Positions 45,992-54,231 of a stretch of DNA of 64,000 bases are shown piece after piece. Position 1 is the stretch's first letter. The number at the start of each line of letters is the position of its first letter. Both the position numbers and the translations under genes were made by a program. The DNA comes from Deltaproteobacteria bacterium (GTDB taxonomy: Bacteria; Desulfobacterota; Binatia; UBA9968). The notes beneath the pieces are model-generated. The model saw only the letters and a list, made by a program, of their open reading frames with translations, had not been told where the DNA came from and searched no databases. Location of the stretch: positions 59,492-123,491 of the forward strand of contig VGTH01000011.1 in NCBI GenBank assembly GCA_016874755.1. The letters are read 5' to 3'.

Positions 45992-46095
45992 TGTTTCGAG
46001 TTTCGGGTTCCGAGTTTCGCGTTGCCCTCGGTTTTCTCGTTCAAATTTGTTGACATCAACATCTAAGCTTACAAGCGAGCGAAAACCCGAAACGG
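45992..46095. repeat. GTTTCGA-type palindromic repeat, copy 1
   Basis: Short units of GTTTCGAGTTTCGGGTT (from 45993) occur with the opposite orientation GAAAACCCGAAAC at about 46080-46092, so the segment can fold back. A second copy lies at 46914-46977, inside the start of the DUF547 gene. Confidence 0.6.
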
Positions 46096-46995
46096 CTAAT
46101 TAGCGCCGTTTAAATTCCAGTCATAATCATGCTCCAGCCCGCCGTTGTAGCTCTTGAGCCCGTCCGCCAGTGCCCCTGTCGCGTATTTGCCCCAGTGCTG
46201 CATCAAACCCTCCGTGCTGCCGAAGTCTTCTTGAAACCAGACGTAGATGCTCGACACTTTTAATTTGCCGCCGGTGAGCGACACACCGCGCGGGTGATTG
46301 ATGTATTCGCGCGCGCCTTTGTCGAGCAGCGACTCCATGTTTTCTGTTGTGAACGCTGTCGGCTGCAGGTTGGGGCAGCCGTTGCTGGCGCAATTGACGG
46401 CGTAGTGAACCCGGTTGTCTTTCCAGATCGGCCGCAGGATGCGGTGCTCGATGTCGTCGAGGGAAATCTTTTCGCCTTCGACGGTCATATTTTTCGCACC
46501 CCAGGGGCCGCTGACGAACAATCCCGGCGAAATGTTAATGTCACGGATCGATTTCACCGGAAAGCGCGACAGGATAAGCTCGACGGTTTTGGCGTTGTAA
46601 AGATTGATCCAGTAGGCGCGCTGCTCGGCGCGGCTGTAGGTGGAGATCGACACGGCTTCCAAACTCTTCACGTAGTTGATCAGTGCCGTGCGATCATCCG
46701 GAGTCACGGTCGCGTAGCGCACACGGTTGATGCCGCCTGGGTTGACGACCACATACTTCTTGAGAAAGGCGTCCCACGCGGCGTGATCGATCTTCTGCTT
46801 GCTTGCGGCATCGTTTTTTTGCCAGCGCGGCCACAGTTCGGATTTCGGCGCGGCCTGCGCCATTGTGGCGACGCCCAATAGAGTGAGCAGGGTTGCCGCT
46901 GTCCGTAGGAAGTGTTTCGAGTTTCGGTTTCTAGGTTTCGGGTTGAACTCGAAACTCGAAACTCGAAACCCGAAACCAGTCTGTGTTTTGAACAT
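46096..46995 (-). CDS. DUF547-domain exported protein
   Basis: About 299 residues. The DUF547 domain (from about residue 60; RAYWINLYNAKTVELILSRF, GPWGAKNMTVEGEKISLDDI, VHYAVNCASNGCPNLQP) resembles transglutaminase/peptidase-like folds; its conserved Cys is in NCASNGCPN. ATG 46995 lies 3 bases after the reductase stop with GGAG seven bases upstream. The signal peptide (AATLLTLLGVATMAQA) is preceded by about 25 residues encoded by the GTTTCGA repeat (46914-46977), an in-frame insertion. DUF547 genes are repeatedly found with ArsS/ArsM-type loci; their role is unclear. Confidence 0.82.
   Translation of the reverse strand: MFKTQTGFGFRVSSFEFNPKPRNRNSKHFLRTAATLLTLLGVATMAQAAPKSELWPRWQKNDAASKQKIDHAAWDAFLKKYVVVNPGGINRVRYATVTPDDRTALINYVKSLEAVSISTYSRAEQRAYWINLYNAKTVELILSRFPVKSIRDINISPGLFVSGPWGAKNMTVEGEKISLDDIEHRILRPIWKDNRVHYAVNCASNGCPNLQPTAFTTENMESLLDKGAREYINHPRGVSLTGGKLKVSSIYVWFQEDFGSTEGLMQHWGKYATGALADGLKSYNGGLEHDYDWNLNGAN
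46914..46977. repeat. GTTTCGA-type palindromic repeat, copy 2 (within DUF547 gene start)
   Basis: Forward units (GTTTCGAGTTTCGG from 46914) and reverse units (GAACTCGAAACTCGAAACTC to 46977) form a palindrome of about 60 bases. It lies in frame inside the export signal region of the DUF547 gene. The neighbouring copy at 45992 has the same unit. Confidence 0.65.
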
Positions 46996-46997
46996 TG

Positions 46998-49319
46998 CTA
47001 TCTCCGCCATTCTAACCACTTGTTGAAAACTTTCTTCACTGTCGGCGTCAATTTGGTCCGCATATAGGCGTCGCCGATTTTTCTCAGCACTTCCGCCTGG
47101 GTCGGATAGGAGTGGATCGTCGACGACAACACCCCAACACTTTGCTTGGCGACCATCGCCAGCGTCAATTCGCCAAGCATTTCGCCAGCGTGCGCCGCGA
47201 CGATCGTGCCACCGAGAATCTTACCGGTTTTTTTATCGTAGTGAACTCGCGCAAAGCCTTCGTCCTCGCCATCGAGAATCGCTCGATCGACGTCGCTTAA
47301 AGACTGCGTAATCGTCGCGACGTCGAAGCCCGCTGCCATGGCGTCTTTTTCATAATAGCCCACATGGGCAATCTCCGGATCTGTATAAGTGCACCACGGC
47401 ATCACTAGGTCTGTTGCCTTGCGCCGCGACATGAAGAGCGCGTTGGCGATGACAATGCGCGCCATGGCGTCGGCAGCGTGGGTGAACTGATAGCGCGAAC
47501 AAACGTCGCCGGCGGCGAAGATGCGCGGGTTTGACGTGCGCATGCGCGCGTCGACTTCGACACCGCGCATATTGTAACGCACGTTGGCGGCGTCGAGATT
47601 GAGCCCTTCAAGATTAGGCGTGCGGCCGACGGAAACTAGAATCGCGTCACAGGCCAGCTCCGCCGGCTGGTCGCTTATATTGAGCTTCAGAACCTTAGCG
47701 CCGTTCTGCGCCGCCGCACTCTGGATCTTGGCACCGGTGACGATCTTAACGCCGTCCGCTTGGATCTGCTTGCGGACAACGGCCGCGGCGTCGCGGTCCT
47801 CGCGCGGCATGATCTCGGCACCGTCGGTGAGAATAGTCACGTCGCTGCCGAAGCGTTGGAAACTCTGCGCCAGCTCGCAGCCGATGGGTCCGGCCCCGAT
47901 GACGGCTAACCGCCTGGGTAATTCAGTCAAAGTGAAAATCGTTTCGTTGGTGTAGAAGCCGGTTTCACGCAAACCGGCGATCGGTGGCTCTGAGGCGCGC
48001 GCGCCGGTGGCGATCACGGCGCGGTCGAACTTTAGCGGCTTACCGTCGACTTCAATGGTGTTGCCATCGATGAACTTGCCATTGCCGATAAAGACGTCGA
48101 CGCCGAGCTTGCGAAAGCGCTCGGCGGAGTCATGCTCGCTGATGCCGGCGCGCAGACGGCGCATGCGCTCCATCGCCGCGGCGAAGCCGATGCTCGGCTC
48201 GCCGGCGAGCTTGATGCCAAACTCAGCACCGTTGCGCGCGTCGTGCGCCGCGCGGGCCGCGCGGATCACGCCTTTCGACGGCACACAGCCGACGTTCAGG
48301 CAGTCGCCGCCAAGCAGGTTACGTTCGATCAACGCGACTTTCGCGCCCAGGCCTGCTGAGCCGGCGGCGCTCACCAAGCCTGCTGTGCCGCCGCCGATGA
48401 CGACCATGTTGTATTTTTTCGCCGGCGTTGGGTTCACCCAGCTGAGCGGGTGACAGTTCTCCACCAGCACCTTGTCGTGCTGATCGCCAGCGATGGTCAT
48501 TTCTTTGTAAGAAGCGGGTTGGTAATTTGTGTTGAGCAGCGGCTTGCCCGCCACCACGCTGCCTTCCTGCTGCATCTCCGCTTCGCGCATGGCTTTGCGC
48601 GCAACGCGTGTGACCACCACTACCACCGCGACCGTGGCGAGGAGGCCGACGTATTTCAGAATCTGCTGATAGAAGCCTGCTGAGGCATCGGTTTGACCAG
48701 CGATGGCGTCGCGCGCAGTGACGCCAATGTAAACGAAGAGAAAAATGCCCGGCAGCATGCCGAGCAAGTTCGCCAGCACATAAGCGCCCGTGCGCACGGC
48801 GGTGAGGCCCAACAAATAATTTAATAACGAAAACGGAAATGCCGGGCTCAAACGCGAAAGAAAAACCATCTTGAAGCCCTGGCCACCGATGGCGCGGTCA
48901 AGGGATTTAAATTTTGGATTACGTTCCGCCCAGCCGGCAACTTTCTGGCGCAGCAAGGTTCGCGACAGCAAAAAGGCGCAGAGCGCGCCGATGTTGGCGC
49001 CGACGAGGACGACTAAAAAGCCGGTCTTGAGCCCGAACAAGCCGCCGGCACCGAGAGTCAAAGCGCTGCCGGGAATGAAAAGAACCGTGCAAACGATGTA
49101 CGCCAGCGTCCAAACCGCGGGACCAACGGCGCCGAGGCTGCGCACGTAGGCTTCCAGCTCGATGAACCACTCACGGATCGGCAGCATGCGAAAGCCAAAA
49201 ACCGCCGCGACGAGCACCAGGATTAAGATCACTATTTTGCCAAGCTTCACGGTAGTGTCTCTCTTTGCAGAATTACGTTCTCGATCGCGGTCCGGATTGG
49301 CCGGTGGGGGCAATTGCAA
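46998..49319 (-). CDS. TVP38/TMEM64 membrane domain fused to mercuric-reductase-like flavoprotein
   Basis: A 773-residue protein. The N-terminal part (about 25-235) is a TVP38/SNARE-associated (VTT) membrane domain with several helices (GKIVILILVLVAAVFGFRML, IPGSALTLGAGGLFGLKTGF, FPFSLLNYLLGLTAVRTGAY). From about residue 300 there is a class I disulfide oxidoreductase: FAD site YNMVVIGGGTAGLVSAAG, redox disulfide GGDCLNVGCVPSKG, NAD(P)H site LAVIGAGPIGCELAQ and C-terminal HSYPTQAEVLRKIGDAY. There is no mercury-binding HMA domain or MerA C-terminal Cys pair. This fusion is known beside arsenosugar genes in several bacteria; it might reduce or move a membrane substrate. An in-frame GTG at 49250 could be the start. 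Confidence 0.88.
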   Translation of the reverse strand: MQLPPPANPDRDRERNSAKRDTTVKLGKIVILILVLVAAVFGFRMLPIREWFIELEAYVRSLGAVGPAVWTLAYIVCTVLFIPGSALTLGAGGLFGLKTGFLVVLVGANIGALCAFLLSRTLLRQKVAGWAERNPKFKSLDRAIGGQGFKMVFLSRLSPAFPFSLLNYLLGLTAVRTGAYVLANLLGMLPGIFLFVYIGVTARDAIAGQTDASAGFYQQILKYVGLLATVAVVVVVTRVARKAMREAEMQQEGSVVAGKPLLNTNYQPASYKEMTIAGDQHDKVLVENCHPLSWVNPTPAKKYNMVVIGGGTAGLVSAAGSAGLGAKVALIERNLLGGDCLNVGCVPSKGVIRAARAAHDARNGAEFGIKLAGEPSIGFAAAMERMRRLRAGISEHDSAERFRKLGVDVFIGNGKFIDGNTIEVDGKPLKFDRAVIATGARASEPPIAGLRETGFYTNETIFTLTELPRRLAVIGAGPIGCELAQSFQRFGSDVTILTDGAEIMPREDRDAAAVVRKQIQADGVKIVTGAKIQSAAAQNGAKVLKLNISDQPAELACDAILVSVGRTPNLEGLNLDAANVRYNMRGVEVDARMRTSNPRIFAAGDVCSRYQFTHAADAMARIVIANALFMSRRKATDLVMPWCTYTDPEIAHVGYYEKDAMAAGFDVATITQSLSDVDRAILDGEDEGFARVHYDKKTGKILGGTIVAAHAGEMLGELTLAMVAKQSVGVLSSTIHSYPTQAEVLRKIGDAYMRTKLTPTVKKVFNKWLEWRR

Positions 49320-49321
49320 TC

Positions 49322-49471
49322 ATCTCTGCAAGATTCTGCTGAAAAACCCGTCCGGAGTCCTTCGACAGGCTCAGGACGAACGGATTCGGAGTTGAAATTG
49401 TTCATGAAAAATCCGTTCATGCTGAGCCCGTCGAAGCATTCCTGGGTTTTTCAGCAGAATCTCTGCAAGAT
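49322..49471. mobile_element. MITE-like palindromic element
   Basis: A 150-bp inverted repeat. The outer arms TCTGCTGAAAAACCC (49335-49349) and its complement (49444-49458) are perfect, and the inner part is an imperfect palindrome containing CTTCGACAGGCTCAGGACGA and its reverse form near 49415-49440. Identical 13-base direct repeats (ATCTCTGCAAGAT) flank it at 49322-49334 and 49459-49471, suggestive of a target-site duplication. No transposase is present. Elements with this CTTCGACAGGCTCAGG core are widely dispersed in environmental bacteria. Confidence 0.7.
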
Positions 49472-49517
49472 AACACCGCGCCAGGCCGACCGCTCATCGA
49501 CCTGGTTTAGATGCGGG

Positions 49518-50372
49518 TCAGTGGTCAGCGGTTGCAGACTCTGGCGTCTCGGTTGGGTTTTTCTGCCGCGCTTTGTTGCGTTCGAAGGTGGGCAGGCTTT
49601 TCACGCCTGTCGTCCACCAGCCGGTGCGCAGCGGTTCGGTAAAAATTCGATCGACGCCCTCGCGGTCCAACTGATCGGCCCAAGCTTGGCAACTGTACTC
49701 GACGCGGCGAATCTGGATTTGCCACGGAGCCGTGGCCGCGTTGAGCACGGCGTAGTGAACCGCCGGATCGCCGTCGTTGTCGGGCTTGCCGGCGGTGCCG
49801 CAGTTCACCGCGAAGCGATTCGCCGATAAATTGCGAATCCACGGCAGCCCCGTATGGGTGCAGGCTAGCGCCTGCGCCGAGTTCTGCTGCAACCAATTCT
49901 CCAGCCGCGCATTGTTGAGCTTGCTTTCGTAAAGAAATTCATTGATGCGCTCCGGGCTGCCGTGGCAAAGCAGCAAGCGGCCCGCGGCCAACTCGATGAC
50001 GGCATTTTTGCGCCAGGTCGCCATCCACCGGCGTTGTGCGTCGCTCAGACTGTTCATCGCGTACTGGTGCGCCATGCAGCCGTATTTTTCGTCCTCGGCA
50101 TCGCCATAGCCGCAACCGCAGACCTCCGAGCTGGCGATCGCTTCCTCCTCGTGGTTGCCTTGAATCAAAACCTGAAAATTTTGCCGCAAGAGCGTTAGCG
50201 CCTCGTCGCTATGGCCGCAGCAGCCGGTGGCGTCGCCGAGAAAGACATAGAGGTCGCAATCGATTTTGCGCGCGTCGGCGAGACAAGCTTTCAACGCCGG
50301 CACGTTACCGTAGACTCCACCCATCAATGCTAGACGCTGCGGTTTGCGCGCCCCGCGCGGTTTTAGTTCCAT
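49518..50372 (-). CDS. Metallophosphoesterase-family protein with altered metal site
   Basis: A 284-residue calcineurin-like phosphoesterase. Canonical blocks are present as VFLGDATG (GD), IQGNHEEEA (GNHE) and CTHTGLPW (H-x-H), plus LLLCHGSPERIN. The first block, normally GD-x-HGN, reads GGVYGN, so the first Asp and His metal ligands are missing, which may reduce or abolish catalysis. ATG 50372 overlaps the ABC ATPase stop by about 10 bases. The position after an ABC importer suggests processing of an imported phosphoester. Related metallophosphoesterases are known companions of selenodomain radical-SAM loci. Confidence 0.82.
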   Translation of the reverse strand: MELKPRGARKPQRLALMGGVYGNVPALKACLADARKIDCDLYVFLGDATGCCGHSDEALTLLRQNFQVLIQGNHEEEAIASSEVCGCGYGDAEDEKYGCMAHQYAMNSLSDAQRRWMATWRKNAVIELAAGRLLLCHGSPERINEFLYESKLNNARLENWLQQNSAQALACTHTGLPWIRNLSANRFAVNCGTAGKPDNDGDPAVHYAVLNAATAPWQIQIRRVEYSCQAWADQLDREGVDRIFTEPLRTGWWTTGVKSLPTFERNKARQKNPTETPESATADH

Positions 50373-51424
50373 TGGCGGCTCTGCTCCTTGGAGAGAATGC
50401 AAATTTTGGAAGTTTTCACTTGCAGCGGCCACTGCTGGCGCGGCTGCTGCAAAACATCATTGGGCACGTCGACGATGATGCGCTGCTCACCAACGCGCAA
50501 GAACAAGCGCACCTGGTTGCCGAGAAAAATTGACGATTCGAACTCGGCGTAGAAATGTTCGCCGCCGTCTTCGGCAATCTCCATGTCTTCAGGACGGATC
50601 ACCGCCCAACATTCGCCAAGAGGTGTTTCATCGGCAACTTCCATGCGCGCAAACGGCAGGTGGAGGCGTCGCGCACCGTTGAATTCGACGCATTCGCCGG
50701 CGACCATATTGGTCGAGCCGAGAAAATTGGCGACGAACGTGTTCGCTGGCTGCGAATAGACTTCGTAGGGCCGTCCTGTCTGGGCGATGCGCCCCGCGTT
50801 CATGATGATCAGCTCGTAGCCCAGGCTCATCGCTTCGATTTGATCGTGCGTGACATAAATCGTTGTAACGCCAAGCTCCTGCAAGAGTTTAAAAAGCTCG
50901 GCGCGCAAGGTTTCGCGCAGCTTGGCATCGAGGGCCGACAGGGGTTCATCCATCAACAACACTTGTGGATCGAACGCCAGCGCGCGCGCCACCGCGACTC
51001 GCTGCTGCTCGCCACCGGAGATTTGCCGAATGCGCCGGTCTGCCAGCGGCGCGATGTGCAGCATCTCCAGCACCTTTCCGGCACGCTGGCGGCGTAGATT
51101 TCGTTCAACGCCGCGCACGCGCAGGCCGAACTCGACGTTCTCCAACACTGTCATGTGGGGAAACAAGGCGTAGCTCTGAAATACCATGCCGAAGTTGCGT
51201 TCGGCGGCGGGCAGGTTGGTGATATCGACGTCGTCGCAATGAACCTGGCCGCCATCGGGCTCCAATAGTCCAGCGACCATCGACAGCGTGGTGCTCTTGC
51301 CCGAGCCGCTCGGACCGAGAATCGTCGTCACCCGACCCGGAGCGAAAATATGCGAGAACTCTTCGACGGCGGCAATGCCACCGTAGCTCTTGCACAGATT
51401 TTTCGCTTCGACTTTGGTTTTCAT
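50363..51424 (-). CDS. ABC transporter ATP-binding protein
   Basis: A 353-residue importer ATPase of the PotA/FbpC/PhnT type. Walker A GPSGSGKST (near residue 37), Q-loop FQSYALFPHMTVLENVEF, signature ISGGEQQRVAVARAL, Walker B VLLMDEPLSALD and H-loop IYVTHDQIEAMSLG are complete, and the C-terminal 110 residues form a TOBE/OB-like regulatory domain (ECWAVIRPEDMEI). Start overlaps the second permease stop as ATGA. Energises the two permeases and the solute-binding protein encoded upstream. Confidence 0.93.
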   Translation of the reverse strand: MKTKVEAKNLCKSYGGIAAVEEFSHIFAPGRVTTILGPSGSGKSTTLSMVAGLLEPDGGQVHCDDVDITNLPAAERNFGMVFQSYALFPHMTVLENVEFGLRVRGVERNLRRQRAGKVLEMLHIAPLADRRIRQISGGEQQRVAVARALAFDPQVLLMDEPLSALDAKLRETLRAELFKLLQELGVTTIYVTHDQIEAMSLGYELIIMNAGRIAQTGRPYEVYSQPANTFVANFLGSTNMVAGECVEFNGARRLHLPFARMEVADETPLGECWAVIRPEDMEIAEDGGEHFYAEFESSIFLGNQVRLFLRVGEQRIIVDVPNDVLQQPRQQWPLQVKTSKICILSKEQSRQWN

Positions 51425-52236
51425 ACCCCCTGCTCCACGTCCACGGAGGCGCGCCCGCCGAGGCGTTGTATCGCTATCACCACTGGCAAAACCACGGCGA
51501 GAAATATCACTGTCGCGGCGCTGGAGCGCTGGAAGCTTTCGTTAGCGTAGGTGTTGAACAGAGCCGCCGGGAAAGTTTGGGGATGGCCGGCGTTGAGCAA
51601 ATAGCTGACGTTGAATTCACCCCAGGAGACGGCGAAGGCAAGTAGCGAGCCCAGAATCATCGAGTGGCGTAAGTTGGGTAAGACGATCAGCCACATGCGC
51701 TGCCAGAAGCCCGCGCCCAATGTCTGCGCCGCCGATTCGAGTGTGGTTACATCGAAGCTGCGCAGCGTGCCGGTGACGACGCGCACCATAAAAGGGATCG
51801 TATAAAGGATATGACCCGCCAGCACCAGCCAGGTGCCGCGGATCGTATTGTAGGCTGCCAACAAACCGATCGACATGGAAATGCCCGGCAGCGACAACGG
51901 CAGCAGGAGGAGTTCCTCGATCAAACGGCTGCCGCGAAACGGATATTGGACAAAAACATAAGCCGCGGGCACAGCGATCAACACGCAGATCACGATCGAC
52001 AGCAGCGCAAGCTGCAGACTGAAGGTCATCCACGGCAAGTAGACCCGAAACAGATATTCGAACGCGGCGAAGCTTACCCAATCGTTGCGATCGCCCGACC
52101 ATTGGTCGGTGCCGAGAATTTCCACGTTGAGAAACGAGCCGAGCGTGACCACCACCATGGGCACGACGATCAGCGCGAGCAGTGCCAGCGTCACGGCATA
52201 GATTACTAAAAACTCGAAACTGCTGCGCCAGCGCAT
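51421..52236 (-). CDS. ABC transporter permease 2
   Basis: A 271-residue membrane protein with six predicted helices. The BPD_transp_1 EAA loop reads LESAAQTLGAGFWQRMWLIVLPN. ATG 52236 overlaps the first permease stop (TGATG); the larger frame to 52479 is an unrelated extension. It forms the channel with permease 1 for the inner-membrane importer, in the pattern of phosphonate/spermidine/iron systems. Confidence 0.9.
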   Translation of the reverse strand: MRWRSSFEFLVIYAVTLALLALIVVPMVVVTLGSFLNVEILGTDQWSGDRNDWVSFAAFEYLFRVYLPWMTFSLQLALLSIVICVLIAVPAAYVFVQYPFRGSRLIEELLLLPLSLPGISMSIGLLAAYNTIRGTWLVLAGHILYTIPFMVRVVTGTLRSFDVTTLESAAQTLGAGFWQRMWLIVLPNLRHSMILGSLLAFAVSWGEFNVSYLLNAGHPQTFPAALFNTYANESFQRSSAATVIFLAVVLPVVIAIQRLGGRASVDVEQGV

Positions 52237-53126
52237 CACCGTGCGACCGCCTCCCGCTCCATCCAGGAGCGAATGCCGTAGTTGACGCCGAGCGCCACCA
52301 CCGTCAACATCATCGACAGCGCTGCCGCCATGGCGCGGTCGGAGGGCACGGCAAAAATGTTGGTAAAGATTTCCAGTGGCAGCAAGTTGACCTGTCGGGT
52401 TGACAGGATCAACGCGACGCCGAAGGAGCCCAGCGAAACCGTGAAAGTTACGGCGAAGGTGGAAACCAGCGCCGGCCAAATCGTCGGCAAGATCACCCAG
52501 AACAAACTCTGCAAGCGGTTGGCGCCGAGGGATTGCGCCGCGGCTTCAAGCCGCACGTCGAATTTGCGCAGCGCCGATTCCAGAGTCAGGGTGGCCCGGG
52601 GGATTTCGAAATAAAGGTAGGCGAGCAAAAGACCGGTGGTTTGGTAGGCCGCACCGGACAACCAAGCGCTGCCAAAAAATTTTTCTGCCATCGCTGGCAC
52701 GAAGCCGGCGCGGCCGAGCATGATGATCATCAAGAAACCAACGATCACACCGGAGAACGACATAGGCAGCGCGAAGGCCGCGCGCAGCAGGCGCTTGCCG
52801 GCAAACTCCTTGCGGACAAACAACCAGGCGGGCGCAAGGCAGGTGAGCGTCGACACCGCGGCGACCGCCAGACTAATGCCCAGTGACCAGAGTAAAGCGG
52901 CGCGGTAGCGCGGTATCAAAACGATGTCGGCATAGCGTCGCAAAGTAGCGCCATCCGCTGTGGCGATACTTTCCCAAACCAGCAGCGCTAACGGCCAAAC
53001 CAACAGCGCGCCGAACAAAACGATCAACGGCAAGCAAAGCAGTTGCGGGCGCGCCCAGGGTCGTTTGGTCGCGGCGCGTGCTGCGAGCTGCTCTTTCATC
53101 TTGACTGTCTTAGCTCCCGGCCCCAT
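52236..53126 (-). CDS. ABC transporter permease 1
   Basis: A 296-residue inner-membrane protein with six helices and the EAA motif LEAAAQSLGANRLQSLFWVILPT. The start may be the in-frame ATG 53099 (MKEQLAARA); the first nine residues from 53126 are weakly supported. It lies 21 bases after the solute-binding protein gene and overlaps permease 2 by 1 base. Confidence 0.88.
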   Translation of the reverse strand: MGPGAKTVKMKEQLAARAATKRPWARPQLLCLPLIVLFGALLVWPLALLVWESIATADGATLRRYADIVLIPRYRAALLWSLGISLAVAAVSTLTCLAPAWLFVRKEFAGKRLLRAAFALPMSFSGVIVGFLMIIMLGRAGFVPAMAEKFFGSAWLSGAAYQTTGLLLAYLYFEIPRATLTLESALRKFDVRLEAAAQSLGANRLQSLFWVILPTIWPALVSTFAVTFTVSLGSFGVALILSTRQVNLLPLEIFTNIFAVPSDRAMAAALSMMLTVVALGVNYGIRSWMEREAVAR

Positions 53127-53147
53127 GCTCCCTGCACTTTGCTTTTC

Positions 53148-54209
53148 TCAGCGGGCGGTTTCGATTTCTTGTTCCCAGCGCTTTTTGATCGCGTCAGCCT
53201 GGGCGGCCATGTCGCTCAGCTTGGGCACTACGCTTTTGGCATAGGCGGCGGGCGGCGGGAACTTGCTTTTCAAGTCGGCCGGCAGATCGAATTTTACCAC
53301 CGGTTGGAAAAAGGCTTCGGCCATCAACTTTTGCGCTTCCTCGGTGAGCAGCCAATCGAGATACTTCTTGGCTTCTTCGGGGCGCGGCGCGCCTTTCACC
53401 ATCGCCATGACCAGCGGCATGACGATGGCGCCTTCGGCAGGAATGACTACTTCGATGGGCGCTTTGTCGGCGTGCTTAGCTTTGAAGCCGTTGCCATCGG
53501 CGTTGATCCAAATCGGCACCTCGCCGCGCAGCAAGTCGTTGTAGCTGTTTTCTTTGGCATACTTGAGAATGTTCGGGTGGAGCTTTTTGAGATACTCAAA
53601 GCCCTTGTTCATGTCGGCGCCGCCGCCCATCAGCTGATTGATGCCATAGACGAAGGTAAACGCCGTGCCATGAATGCGCGGATCGTCGTACACTACCAGG
53701 CCTTTGTATTCCGGTTTGAGCAGATCGGCGAAGGAGCGCGGAATCGGCTTGCCTTTGAGCGCGTTGGTGTTTACCAGCAGAGAAATATGCGCCGTGTGGA
53801 GCGTCCACCAGAGCGCTTCGGGGTCTTTCAAATTATCGGGAATCTTGTCCCAACCCGCCGGTTTGTAGGGCTGATGCAAACCCTTGCCCGCCGCCTGATA
53901 ACCGATGGCGCCGGAGTAGTAGACCACGTCGGCCATTGGTTTGTCCTTTTCCGCCTCCAACGCCGCCATGGCTGCACTCGATCCCTTCATGTCGGGCGGC
54001 ACGCGCACGCCGGTTTTCTTGAAGTAGGCTTCGGTGACGCCGCCCCAGTTGGCGTAATTGGGAATGGCGTCGTACTGGATCACGGTTTTCTCGCCAGTGG
54101 CGGCCGTCGTCGCCGGTTTCTCCGCGGACTTTTCTTCAGGTTTCTTGCCGCAGGCAATTGCTCCGAAGAGCAACAAACCGAAACCGATAAACCGCAGTTT
54201 TTGTTTCAT
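53148..54209 (-). CDS. Extracellular solute-binding lipoprotein of ABC importer
   Basis: A 353-residue protein with a lipoprotein signal (IGFGLLLFGAIAC, cysteine at residue 20) and a charged spacer. The binding domain is of family 1/periplasmic-binding protein type II, similar to polyamine, iron and 2-aminoethylphosphonate binders: YDAIPNYANWGGVTEAYF, MADVVYYSGAIGYQAAGKGL, PIPRSFADLLKPEYKG and AEEAQ-type end EEAQKLMAEAFF. It heads the importer and lies 22 bases after arsS on the same strand. Substrate unknown; the locus suggests an organophosphate or organoarsenic compound, which is speculation. Confidence 0.88.
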   Translation of the reverse strand: MKQKLRFIGFGLLLFGAIACGKKPEEKSAEKPATTAATGEKTVIQYDAIPNYANWGGVTEAYFKKTGVRVPPDMKGSSAAMAALEAEKDKPMADVVYYSGAIGYQAAGKGLHQPYKPAGWDKIPDNLKDPEALWWTLHTAHISLLVNTNALKGKPIPRSFADLLKPEYKGLVVYDDPRIHGTAFTFVYGINQLMGGGADMNKGFEYLKKLHPNILKYAKENSYNDLLRGEVPIWINADGNGFKAKHADKAPIEVVIPAEGAIVMPLVMAMVKGAPRPEEAKKYLDWLLTEEAQKLMAEAFFQPVVKFDLPADLKSKFPPPAAYAKSVVPKLSDMAAQADAIKKRWEQEIETAR

Positions 54210-54231
54210 CTACTACACATCCTTTCGAGAC

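Noticed and set aside
48508..48530. TGTAAGAA like the ECF -35 block
   Set aside because: No CGTCTATTCG follows at 14 bases, and it lies inside the reductase coding region.
52237..52479. Extension of permease 2 to 52479
   Set aside because: The added residues lack hydrophobic helices and overlap permease 1; TGATG coupling gives the start at 52236.
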